Assembly: GCA_035715725.1 (NCBI GenBank)
Contig: DASTKT010000059.1
Span: forward strand, 50,141-114,140
Direction of reading: 5' to 3'
Length of the DNA: 64,000 nucleotides
Origin: JADGGV01 sp035715725
Lineage (GTDB): Bacteria > Gemmatimonadota > Gemmatimonadetes > Longimicrobiales > RSA9
Shown piece after piece: positions 16,125 through 25,663 of the stretch; within the stretch, counting starts at the first letter, position 1, and every line of letters starts with the position of its first letter. The translations under genes and the position numbers were made by a program. A model generated the notes under the pieces. The model ran no database searches. It was not told the DNA's origin and saw only the letters and a list, made by a program, of their open reading frames with translations.

Positions 16125-17576
16125 ATGGCGACGAGGGCCACGCCGACCGCGTCCCCGGCCGCCGCGCCCTCGCCGCCGGAACGCCGGCGCTACGACCGCT
16201 CCATCGTCGACGGGCCGCTGCGCTCGGCGGTGTGGAAGATCGCCTGGCCGACGATCCTCACGAACATCGTCGGCGGGATGCAGGGGATGGTCGACCACAT
16301 CCTCGTCGGCAACCTCGTCGGCTTCCGCGCGAACGCGGCGATCGGCGTGAGCTGGCAGATCATCATCGTCGTCATCGCGTTCATGATGTCGCTGTTCACG
16401 GGGATGAGCGTCCTCGTCGCGCGTTTCGCCGGCGCGGGCGACGAGGAGAAGGTCGACCGCGTCGTCTACCAGGCGTTCCTGACCGCGATCGGGATGTCGC
16501 TCGGGATCATGGCGCCCGCCGGCTTCTTCCTCGCGCCGTGGCTGCTCGACCTCGTAAACGCCGCGCCCGGCGTGAAGGCGCAGGCGCTCCCGTTCCTCCG
16601 CATCATGTTCCTGTTCAGCAGCGGGATGCTCGTCTTCTACATGCTGAGCGGCGCGCTCCGCTCCGCGGGCGATGCGCGCACGCCGATGGTCCTCGGCATC
16701 GCGCTCACGGTGCTGAACCTGGTGCTGAACGTGATCCTGATCCGCGGGCTCGGCCCGATCCCCGCGTTCGGCACCGCCGGCTCGGCGATGGGCACCGTGA
16801 TCGCGTCCGGGATCCTGGGGCTCTATTCGCTGTGGAAGCTCTGGCGAGGCGGCTGGGTGGTGTCGTTCCCGCGAGGGCAGGGGTGGGGACCCGACTGGGC
16901 GATCATCCGCTCGCTCTTCCGCTTCGGCCTGCCGACCGGGATCCAGGGGATCGCCATGAACGTCGGCGGCGTCGCCATGCTCTCGTTCATCGGCTCCCTC
17001 GCCCGGAGCGCGGCCGCGCAGGCGGCGTTCGCCGTCTCCTACACGCAGCTCTTCTCCTTCATCACCTGGACGTCCGTCGGCCTCATGGGCGCCGCCGCCG
17101 CCGTCGCCGGGCAGAACCTCGGCGCCGGGCAGGCCGACCGCGCCGAGCAGGCCGTGCACATCGCGGGGCGCTACGGCGTCGCCGGCGCCGCGCTCGTCGG
17201 CCTCCTCTTCCTCCTGGTCCCGCGCCAGCTCCTCGCGATCTTCGGGATGCACGACCCCGTCGTGGTCGAGCTCGGCGTGCAGCTCCTGCACGTCCTCAGC
17301 GTCTCCGGGCTCCTCGTCGCGCTCGCGCTCACCTACACCGGCGGGCTCCAGGGCACCGGCGACACGAAGAGCCCGCTCTACATCTCGATCGTCTCGCAGA
17401 TCGTCGTCCCGCTCGGCATCTGCTTCGTGATCCGGCACACGAGCACGCTCGACCCGATCGACATCTGGCTCGCGATCCTCGTCGGCCACGCCACGCGGTG
17501 CGTGCTGAGCGTGGTGCGGTTCCGGCAGGGAAGGTGGCGGACGATCGCGGTGAGCATCGAGGGGGCGGCGGGGTAG
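16125..17576 (+). CDS. MATE-family multidrug/Na+(H+) antiporter
   Basis: A 483-residue protein with 12 predicted transmembrane helices. The MATE pattern appears in both halves: WPTILTNIVGGMQGMVDHILVGNLVG near the N-terminus (residues ~38-65), LRSAGDARTPMVLGIALTVLNLVLN (~185-205), and the second-half equivalents GLPTGIQGIAMNVGGVAML and GGLQGTGDTKSPLYISI. Such pumps swap cations for drugs or metabolites across the inner membrane. The start ATG follows the ADOP permease stop by one base, so the two form an operon, which suggests a shared export or detoxification role. A compact hairpin follows the stop. Confidence 0.92.
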   Translation: MATRATPTASPAAAPSPPERRRYDRSIVDGPLRSAVWKIAWPTILTNIVGGMQGMVDHILVGNLVGFRANAAIGVSWQIIIVVIAFMMSLFTGMSVLVARFAGAGDEEKVDRVVYQAFLTAIGMSLGIMAPAGFFLAPWLLDLVNAAPGVKAQALPFLRIMFLFSSGMLVFYMLSGALRSAGDARTPMVLGIALTVLNLVLNVILIRGLGPIPAFGTAGSAMGTVIASGILGLYSLWKLWRGGWVVSFPRGQGWGPDWAIIRSLFRFGLPTGIQGIAMNVGGVAMLSFIGSLARSAAAQAAFAVSYTQLFSFITWTSVGLMGAAAAVAGQNLGAGQADRAEQAVHIAGRYGVAGAALVGLLFLLVPRQLLAIFGMHDPVVVELGVQLLHVLSVSGLLVALALTYTGGLQGTGDTKSPLYISIVSQIVVPLGICFVIRHTSTLDPIDIWLAILVGHATRCVLSVVRFRQGRWRTIAVSIEGAAG

Positions 17577-17624
17577 CGGGGCGGCCCCCGTCGGCGCGGC
17601 GGGAGCCACCTCCGGCGAAGACAC

Positions 17625-17645
17625 GCCGGCGCGCTCAGCGCCGGC
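17625..17645 (+). terminator. GC-rich hairpin after the MATE gene
   Basis: GCCGGCGC (17625-17632), loop GCTCA, GCGCCGGC (17638-17645): a perfect 8-bp stem 49 bp after the MATE stop codon. There is no U-tract, so it is a terminator candidate only. Confidence 0.45.
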
Positions 17646-17732
17646 TCGCCTCCACGCCGCCGCCGGTCCGGCGGCCGAGCCCATCTCGCGCGCCCGGCAC
17701 GGCGCAGCCATGCCCTCGCCGGACGCACGCCT

Positions 17733-17750
17733 GGCTGGCTGCCATCTTGC
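17733..17750 (+). promoter_or_regulatory. 18-bp element shared by both histidine-kinase genes (copy 1)
   Basis: GGCTGGCTGCCATCTTGC ends 15 bp before the ATG of the first kinase. An identical 18-mer lies at 25630-25647, 16 bp before the second kinase. Outside the coding parts these are the only well-conserved upstream bases, so the element may be a regulatory site or a translation-leader feature that moved with the duplication. Confidence 0.6.
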
Positions 17751-17765
17751 GCCGTCGCATCGGTG

Positions 17766-20018
17766 ATGGATCGAGCCGAGCACGACCGTGAGTCGCGCAT
17801 CCGATCGAGGCGCGAGAAAACCGACGGCCTCTCGCGATCGCGGGACGCGGAGCGGGTGCCGCGCGAGCGCGAGGACCGGTTCCGCTTCCTGTTCGAGGAC
17901 AACCCCACGGTGTACCTCGAGGTGGACGCGGCCGGGACGATCACCTCGATCACCCGGTACGGCGCGGAGCACCTCGGCTACACCGTCCCCGAGCTGACGG
18001 GGCGGCCGGTCACGGACATGGTGCACCCGGCGGACCGCGAGGCCGTCCGGCGCCAATTCGAGGAGTGCGGACGAACACCCGGCCGGCTCTGCCGCTGGGA
18101 GTTCCGCAAGGTGCGCAAGGACGGCAGCGTCCTCTGGGTGCGGGACAACGTGCGCCCGGTGCGGCAGACCGACGGCCAGCTGGTGTTCCTGGTCGTCTGT
18201 GACGATATGACCGACGTGAGGCGCGCGGAGGCGGAGCGGGAGCGTCTCCTGGAGCGGCAACAGTTCCTCGCCGAGGCGAGCCGGGCGCTCGCGGGCTCGA
18301 TCGACTACGAGACGACGCTCTGCACCGTGGCGCGGCTGGCCGTGCCGGTGCTGGCCGATTTCGTGATCGTCGACGTCGTCGAGGAGGCGGGTGGGTTCCG
18401 CCGCATCGCCGCGGCGATCGCCGACCCCGAGAAGGAAGCGCTGGCCCGCGAGGCGAGGCGTTACCCCCCCGATCCCGCCGTGAAGGATAACCTCGTCAAC
18501 CGCGCGATCCGCACGCGGCGCTCGGAGATCGTCTCCGGCGAGGAGGCGATCCGTACCTCCGGCTACCGCGCCGAGCACCTCGATGCCATGCGCCAGCTCG
18601 AGCCACACTCCGTCCTCGTCGCCCCCATGATCGCGCGCGAGCGCGCGGTCGGCGCCATCCAGTTCATCTCGCTCGCGGGCGAGTCGGCGCGCGACTACGG
18701 CCCCGAGGACATCCCGCTCGCCGAGGAGCTGGCCGGCCGCGCGGCCATCGCGATCGACAACGCCCGGCTCTACCGGGAGGCCGAGCAGCGTGCCCGCGAG
18801 GAAAGGGCGCTACGCGAGGCCGTCGGCGCGCTCGGCGCCGCGCTCACGACCGAGGAGCTGATCCGTCGCATCGCGACGAGCGCGATGGAAGCGAGCGGTG
18901 CTCGTGGCGCGTTCGTGAGCTGGATCCATCCCGAGCGCGACGAAGTGGAGACCATTGCGATGGCCGGCGACATCCCTCCGCCGGTCGAGGGCCGCATCCC
19001 CTACGCCAACTCGTACACCCGGAAGGTGATCGAGCGCCGGGAGCCGCTCGGCATCCCGCGCCTCGCGGACCTCGAGGGTCCCCTGCGGGACTCGGCGCTG
19101 GCGCGCGCCTGCCCCGACTGCTCGGCCGTCGTGACTCCCCTCATCGTCGACAAGCGGCCGATCGGCGCGCTGTTCCTCGTCGTCGGAGCGGAGCCCGAGG
19201 CCGTGTCACCTGAGGGGCTCGCGCGTGCGCGCACCTACAGCGAGTTGGCCTCGGTGGCGTTCCGCCGGCTCCAGCTTCTCCAGGAAGCCGAGCGGCGGCG
19301 CGACGAGCTCGAACGCCTGAGCGAGAGCCGCGCCCACCTGATGCGCGGCTTCTCACACGACGTGAAGAACCCGCTGGGCGCCGCGGCCGGCTACGCCGAG
19401 CTGCTGGAGGCCGGCACCCTCGGCGAGCTGTCCGCGAAGCAGCGGGAGGGCGTCCAGCGGATCCACCGCTCGATTCAGACCGGCCTGCGGCTGATCGAGG
19501 ACCTGCTCGGGGTGGCCCGCGAGGAGACGGGGGAGATCCAGGTCGAACGCACGCGCACGGACGTCGCCCGGGTGGCGCGGGAGGTCGCCGACGAGTTCCG
19601 GGCCCAGGCGACGGCTGCGGGCCTCACCCTCGAGTGCCAGGCACCGGGCCCCGTCTTCGCCGAGACCGACCCCGTCCGCGTCCGCCAGATCGTGGGCAAC
19701 CTCCTCTCCAACGCGGTGAAGTACACGCCGGAGGGGACGATCACGCTCGCCGCCGCGCTCCGGGACGGCGGCGAGGGATTCCGCCCCGGCGAGTGGGTCG
19801 CGGTGAGCGTGACCGACACGGGGCTCGGGATCCCCGAGGACAAGCACGAACGCGTCTTCCAGGAGGGCACCCGCCTCCACCCCGAGATCCGGGCCGGAGT
19901 GGGCGTCGGGCTGGCCAACAGCCGGCGGACCGCGCGTGCGCTGGGCGGCGACATCACCCTCCGCAGCGAGGTCGGGCGCGGCTCCACCTTCACGCTCTGG
20001 CTCCCGCCGGCGGCCTGA
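17766..20018 (+). CDS. PAS-GAF(-GAF) sensor histidine kinase, paralog 1
   Basis: A soluble 750-residue kinase (one residue longer if the adjacent GTG at 17763 is used). A PAS domain occupies residues ~35-155 (FRFLFEDNPTVYLEVDAAG, CRWEFRKVRKDGSVLWVRDNVRP). GAF-like regions follow at ~175-340 and ~360-500. Next come the H-box FSHDVKNPL with His531, the N-box NLLSNAVKYTPEG, and the G-boxes DTGLGIPED and GVGVGLANS. No transmembrane helix or receiver domain is present, and no response regulator lies nearby. The F-box reads VFQEGTRLHP, so the Phe found in the paralog (VFQEFTRL) is lost, which may weaken ATP-lid function. It is a close paralog of the kinase at 25,664 and shares its upstream element. 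Confidence 0.9.
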   Translation: MDRAEHDRESRIRSRREKTDGLSRSRDAERVPREREDRFRFLFEDNPTVYLEVDAAGTITSITRYGAEHLGYTVPELTGRPVTDMVHPADREAVRRQFEECGRTPGRLCRWEFRKVRKDGSVLWVRDNVRPVRQTDGQLVFLVVCDDMTDVRRAEAERERLLERQQFLAEASRALAGSIDYETTLCTVARLAVPVLADFVIVDVVEEAGGFRRIAAAIADPEKEALAREARRYPPDPAVKDNLVNRAIRTRRSEIVSGEEAIRTSGYRAEHLDAMRQLEPHSVLVAPMIARERAVGAIQFISLAGESARDYGPEDIPLAEELAGRAAIAIDNARLYREAEQRAREERALREAVGALGAALTTEELIRRIATSAMEASGARGAFVSWIHPERDEVETIAMAGDIPPPVEGRIPYANSYTRKVIERREPLGIPRLADLEGPLRDSALARACPDCSAVVTPLIVDKRPIGALFLVVGAEPEAVSPEGLARARTYSELASVAFRRLQLLQEAERRRDELERLSESRAHLMRGFSHDVKNPLGAAAGYAELLEAGTLGELSAKQREGVQRIHRSIQTGLRLIEDLLGVAREETGEIQVERTRTDVARVAREVADEFRAQATAAGLTLECQAPGPVFAETDPVRVRQIVGNLLSNAVKYTPEGTITLAAALRDGGEGFRPGEWVAVSVTDTGLGIPEDKHERVFQEGTRLHPEIRAGVGVGLANSRRTARALGGDITLRSEVGRGSTFTLWLPPAA

Positions 20019-20038
20019 GCGGCCGGGATCATCCGTGC

Positions 20039-21628
<1,590 letters not shown>

Positions 21629-21641
21629 GGCGGTCGCGCGC

Positions 21642-22808
21642 CTACGCCCCGCCGGGCGGGTCCGCCGCCTCGCGCCGCTCGTCCGGGCCGGCCCGCGTGA
21701 GCAGCGACACGGCGATCTCGTTGTTCATCCGGGCGCGCTCGCGCAGCTCCGGGAGCGCGCTGCGGATGCGGGCGCGGATCTCGTGGCGCCGGTCCCACGC
21801 GCGATCGATCCGGGCGATGAGCTGTCCCGCGCTCACGTGCGCGAGCGCGGGCGTCTCCAGCTCCAGCTCCTCCAGGAAGCCGGCCACCTTCGTCGCGTAC
21901 GGCAGGCCGACGAACGGCACGCCGGCGAGCGCGGAGAAGATCAGGAAGTGCAGCCGCATCCCGACCGCGAACTCGAAGTGCTCGAGGAGCGACAGGACCT
22001 GCCCCGGCGTGTAGTCCCGCTTGAGCACCGTGGCGCGCTGGGCGTGGCTCATCTGCCCCACCACGCCGTGGCTGTGCTGGACGTCGAACGCGCGGCGCTC
22101 CATCGGCACGAACACGACCTCGGCGTCGAAGCGGTCGATCATGAAGTCGGCGGCGTTCGCGAGCAGCCGGTGGTAGTGCTCGACGCTGAGGTCGGGCGCC
22201 GCCGGCCCGGGCTCGCGCACCGAGAAGCCGACGTGGTGCGCCTCCGGATGCAGCGCCTCGGCGCGCACGATCTCCTCGAACGTGAGCGGCTCCGGCTCGA
22301 GCAGGAGCGCGGGATCGGCCGTGAGCACGATGTCGCGGCGCACGCCGATCTCCTCGAGGAGCTGGCGCGCGTGCCGGTCGCGCACCGTGACGGCGGCCGC
22401 CGGCTCGAGCGCGTCGCGCACCCGCGCGCGCAGCGCCGGCTCCACGAGCGGCCCCGCGCTGATCGCGTAGACCATGACCGGCGTGCCGACCTCGTGCGCG
22501 AGCACCACCTCGCGCAGGAACATGTCGGCGTCCGCGTCGTAGAGGATCCCGCCGCCGCCCAGGATGAGCAGGTCGACGTCGGCCACCACCTCCCGCGCCT
22601 CCGCGCGCGACAGCTCCCGGAACTGGAACGCGCGCTCGACGCCGTGCCGGCGCCGCGTGTCCTCGGCGTCGCGCGAGAAGACCGTTACCGTGACCGGGAG
22701 TGACCGGCGGAGCTGCGTGAGGATGGAGTGGAGGATCGCCTCGTCCCCGAGGTTGTATCCGCCGTAGGAGCCCGAGATGGCGACCCTGAACGTCCCGTCG
22801 CCCGCCAT
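21642..22808 (-). CDS. Polysaccharide pyruvyl transferase family protein (CsaB-like)
   Basis: A 388-residue protein from the ATG at 22808, chosen for its GGAGGAGAGG Shine-Dalgarno; a longer frame to 22868 is open but unsupported. The N-terminus FRVAISGSYGGYNLGDEAIL is the family signature, with LILGGGGILYDADADMFL and the C-terminal SHAQRA...GMRLHFLIFSALAGVPFVGLPYATKV also matching. Members transfer pyruvate from PEP to glycan sugars, as CsaB does on secondary cell-wall polymers that anchor SLH proteins. It is the first gene of a two-gene operon with the FAD oxidoreductase. It is divergent from a truncated DinB-like gene. Confidence 0.88.
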   Translation of the reverse strand: MAGDGTFRVAISGSYGGYNLGDEAILHSILTQLRRSLPVTVTVFSRDAEDTRRRHGVERAFQFRELSRAEAREVVADVDLLILGGGGILYDADADMFLREVVLAHEVGTPVMVYAISAGPLVEPALRARVRDALEPAAAVTVRDRHARQLLEEIGVRRDIVLTADPALLLEPEPLTFEEIVRAEALHPEAHHVGFSVREPGPAAPDLSVEHYHRLLANAADFMIDRFDAEVVFVPMERRAFDVQHSHGVVGQMSHAQRATVLKRDYTPGQVLSLLEHFEFAVGMRLHFLIFSALAGVPFVGLPYATKVAGFLEELELETPALAHVSAGQLIARIDRAWDRRHEIRARIRSALPELRERARMNNEIAVSLLTRAGPDERREAADPPGGA

Positions 22809-22930
22809 GGCCTCTCCTCCGCCCCGGGGTACCGCGCCGCGATGCCGGGGAGGCAGGCTGCATGCCACGGTGGGACGGTGGCCGCGACCGCCTCATGGCG
22901 CCCGCGGGCACCCGGCCGCAAGTTTCCTCG

Positions 22931-23248
22931 ATGCAACCGTTGACGCCCGTGTATACCGCCCCGCTCTTCCCTCCCCTGCACCGCGCGCTGGTCGTGCTGC
23001 TGCGCGGTATCGACGCCGCCGCGTGGCAACGCCCCACCGTGGCCGGCCGCTGGCGCGTCCGCGACGTCGCCGCGCACCTCCTCGACGGCGACCTGCGCCG
23101 CCTCGCCGCCACACGCGACGGCCATGCGCTCGCCCCCGAGCGGCCGCTCCACTCCTTCGCCGACGTGGTCGGGTTCATCAACGAGCTGAACGCCACCGGC
23201 GTGCGCTACGGCGAGCGCCTGAGCCCGCGTCTCCTGGTCGAGCCGCCG
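22931..23248 (+). pseudogene. Truncated DinB/maleylpyruvate-isomerase-like gene
   Basis: From ATG 22931 the frame reads MQPLTPVYTAPLFPPLHRAL and then WQRPTVAGRWRVRDVAAHLLDGDLRR, RPLHSFADVVGFINELN and YGERLSPRLLVE. This is the N-terminal helix bundle of the DinB/TIGR03083 'maleylpyruvate isomerase N-terminal' family. After residue ~106 (near base 23,248) the homology stops: the frame continues only as Arg/Pro-rich shadow to 23,368. Full-length members run ~200-270 residues. The next bases encode, in another frame, the tail of a MacA-like protein. The gene has therefore lost its 3' half at a sharp junction. Confidence 0.75.
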
Positions 23249-23249
23249 C

Positions 23250-23529
23250 GGCGAGCGCCACGGGCGCCGCCCCGTCGGGCGCACCCGCATCGGGCGGGCG
23301 GCTGGACACGCTCTGGGTCGCGGACCGGGACGGCGAGCCGGTCGCGCGGCCCGTTCGCGCCGGGCTGACCGACGGCTCGCGCACCGCGGTGGAAGGCGCC
23401 GGTATCGTGGCGGGCATGTCGGTCATCGTCGGCACGACGGAGGGGAGCGCAGCCGCCTCGACCGGCGCGACGACGCGGAGCCCGCTCCAGCCGAGCGGCC
23501 AGCGCCGCGGCCCGCCCGGCCCGTTCTGA
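23250..23529 (+). pseudogene. macA: 3' remnant of a MacA/HlyD-type periplasmic adaptor gene
   Basis: In frame 1 the bases read GRLDTLWVADRDGEPVARPV, RAGLTDGSRTAVEGAGIVAG and MSVIVGTTEG, ending in a Pro/Gly-rich tail at TGA 23527-23529. This matches the last ~90 residues of a MacA-type membrane-fusion protein: the membrane-proximal domain in which a value is followed by 'G.sDG..tEV..GL..Gd.VI'. No start codon, hairpin or lipoyl domain is present; everything upstream has been replaced by the DinB-like fragment. It lies 16 bp before the MacB ATPase gene, exactly where macA belongs. The loss, if real, leaves the MacB pair without its adaptor. Confidence 0.75.
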
Positions 23530-23545
23530 GATCGCGGGAGGCGAC

Positions 23546-24346
23546 ATGGCCGACAGCGGGCCGCAGCCGCGGGCGCCGGGGCCCCGGGACGCCGACCCCG
23601 CCGCGGCGGTGATCGAGGCCGCCGGCCTGCGCAGGGTCTACCGCGTGGGGAGCACGGAGGTGCAGGCGCTCCGCGGCGTGGACCTGGTCGTCCGGCGCGG
23701 CGAGATGATCGCGATCATGGGCGCGTCCGGCTCCGGCAAGTCCACGCTCCTGAACATCCTCGGCTGCCTGGACGCGCCGAGCGGCGGGACGTACGCCCTC
23801 GGCGGCGTGCGCGTGGACGGGATCAGCCGGAACGAGCTGGCCGACATCCGCAACCGGAAGGTCGGCTTCGTCTTCCAGGGCTTCAACCTCCTGGCCCGCA
23901 CGAGCGCGCTCGACAACGTCGAGCTGCCGCTCCTCTACGACCGCAGCGGCCGGCGGCGCGACACGAAGGCGCTCGCCACGGCTGCGCTCCGGCGCGTCGG
24001 CCTCGGCGACCGCCTGCGCCATCAGCCGAGCGAGCTCTCCGGCGGCGAGCAGCAGCGCGTCGCGCTGGCGCGGGCGCTCGTGACCGACCCGACGCTCGTG
24101 CTCGCCGACGAGCCCACCGGCAACCTCGACAGCCGGACCTCCATCGAGGTGATGGCGCTCCTCCAGGAGCTGAACGACCAGGGCGTCACGATCCTGCTCG
24201 TCACGCACGAGCCGGACATCGCGCTCTACGCCCGGCGCATCGTCGTGCTGAAGGACGGACGGCTCGTCCGGGACGAGCCCGTGCCGGGCCCGCGGCGCGC
24301 GCTCGACGATCTCCGCGCGCTCGGGCCGGCCTCGGAGGCGGCATGA
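23546..24346 (+). CDS. macB: MacB-type ABC transporter ATPase
   Basis: A 266-residue ATPase. Walker A GASGSGKST (~60-68), Q-loop FVFQGFNLL, signature LSGGEQQRVA (~165), Walker B LVLADEPTGNLD and H-loop LVTHEPD are all intact. The NLDSRTS and FNLLARTSALDNVELPLLY features place it in the LolD/MacB group. The start has GGGAGG at 23536-23541. It overlaps the permease gene by four bases (ATGA). The ATPase is unfused, as in many Gram-positive and deep-branching MacB systems. It should energise a mechanotransmission transporter that pumps periplasmic substrates through a MacA-TolC conduit, but the adjacent macA is only a remnant. Confidence 0.92.
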   Translation: MADSGPQPRAPGPRDADPAAAVIEAAGLRRVYRVGSTEVQALRGVDLVVRRGEMIAIMGASGSGKSTLLNILGCLDAPSGGTYALGGVRVDGISRNELADIRNRKVGFVFQGFNLLARTSALDNVELPLLYDRSGRRRDTKALATAALRRVGLGDRLRHQPSELSGGEQQRVALARALVTDPTLVLADEPTGNLDSRTSIEVMALLQELNDQGVTILLVTHEPDIALYARRIVVLKDGRLVRDEPVPGPRRALDDLRALGPASEAA

Positions 24347-25560
24347 GAGAGGCGACGCTGTTCCGCATCGCGGGCGAGAGCATCCTGAAGAACAAGACGC
24401 GCACGCTGCTCACCATGCTCGGCATCGTGATCGGTGTGGCCGCCGTCATCCTGATGGTCGCCATCGGCCACGGCGCGCAGGCGCAGATCGAGGGGCAGAT
24501 CCGCAACCTCGGCACGAACCTCGTCGTCGTGACGCCGGGCGCCATCTCCGCCGCCGGCGCGAGCCAGGGCGCCGCCTCGTTCAACCGGCTCACCGCGGAC
24601 GACGTCGAACGGATCCGCCGCGAGGCGACGCTGATCACGGCCATCTCGCCGGTCGTGGTCACGCGCACGCAGGTGATCGGCGGGCAGGGAAACTGGCGGA
24701 CGGAGGTGAACGGCGTCGCCACGGAGTACCTCGAGATCCGCAACTGGAGCGTGGCGAGCGGCGAGGCGTTCGGCGACGACGACGTGCGCGCCAAGCGCCG
24801 GGTCGTCCTCCTCGGCAGCACCGTCGCGGCGAACCTCTTCCCCGGCGCGGACCCGGTCGGCGCGCAGATCCGGCTCGGCCGCTCGCCGTTCACCGTCGTG
24901 GGCGTGCTCGCGCCGAAGGGACAGACCGCGAGCGGCGCCGACCAGGACGACGTCGTGCTCGTGCCCTACACGACGGCGCAGGACCGGCTGAGCGGCTTCA
25001 GCTTCCTCGGGCAGATCCTCGCCCGGGCCGCCAGCGCGCGCGACATCCCCGCGGCGATGGAGGAGATCCGCGGCATCATGCGCGACGCGCACGAGCTGCC
25101 GGCCGGCGCGCCCGACGACTTCACGATCCGCGACCAGACCGCGATCGCCGAGACGGCGACGAGCACCGCATCCGTGATGACGCGGCTGCTCGCGGCGATC
25201 GCCTCCGTGTCGCTCGTCGTCGGCGGCATCGGCATCATGAACATCATGCTCGTCTCCGTCGCCGAGCGGACGCACGAGATCGGGCTCCGCCTCGCCGTCG
25301 GCGCGCGCGGCTCGGACGTGCTCCGGCAGTTCCTGGTCGAGAGCCTGGTGATGAGCGTGCTCGGCGGGATCGGCGGGCTGGCGCTCGGCATCGCCGGCGC
25401 GGCGCTCGTCCGCCACCTCACCGGCTGGCAGACCGCGACGCCCCTGTGGGCCGTGTTCCTCGCGGCGGGCTTCGCCGGCGCCGTCGGCGTGTTCTTCGGC
25501 TTCTACCCGGCGCGGAAGGCCGCCTCGCTCGATCCGATCCAGGCGCTGCGGCACGAGTGA
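24343..25560 (+). CDS. MacB/FtsX-type ABC permease
   Basis: A 405-residue permease with four transmembrane helices and one large periplasmic core. The N-terminus SILKNKTRTLLTMLGIVIGVAAVILMVAIG is the classic MacB_PCD opening. The FtsX part has VVGGIGIMNIMLVSVAERTHEIGLRLAVGA and ends FGFYPARKAASLDPIQALRHE, the family's C-terminal signature. It pairs with the ATPase gene that it overlaps by four bases. Substrates of such systems include antibiotics, peptides and lipoproteins. It appears complete, so only the adaptor is missing from this locus. Confidence 0.92.
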   Translation: MREATLFRIAGESILKNKTRTLLTMLGIVIGVAAVILMVAIGHGAQAQIEGQIRNLGTNLVVVTPGAISAAGASQGAASFNRLTADDVERIRREATLITAISPVVVTRTQVIGGQGNWRTEVNGVATEYLEIRNWSVASGEAFGDDDVRAKRRVVLLGSTVAANLFPGADPVGAQIRLGRSPFTVVGVLAPKGQTASGADQDDVVLVPYTTAQDRLSGFSFLGQILARAASARDIPAAMEEIRGIMRDAHELPAGAPDDFTIRDQTAIAETATSTASVMTRLLAAIASVSLVVGGIGIMNIMLVSVAERTHEIGLRLAVGARGSDVLRQFLVESLVMSVLGGIGGLALGIAGAALVRHLTGWQTATPLWAVFLAAGFAGAVGVFFGFYPARKAASLDPIQALRHE

Positions 25561-25629
25561 GGGGTCGGCGCCGGACCAGTCGCCCCGCGCCGGCGAGGCC
25601 GGGCCACGGTCGCACCGGGGGGCCGGCGC

Positions 25630-25647
25630 GGCTGGCTGCCATCTTGC
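25630..25647 (+). promoter_or_regulatory. 18-bp element shared by both histidine-kinase genes (copy 2)
   Basis: This GGCTGGCTGCCATCTTGC is identical to 17733-17750 and lies 16 bp before the ATG of the second kinase. The sequences around it differ, so its conservation stands out. Confidence 0.6.
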
Positions 25648-25663
25648 TGCGGCTGCTCCGGTT

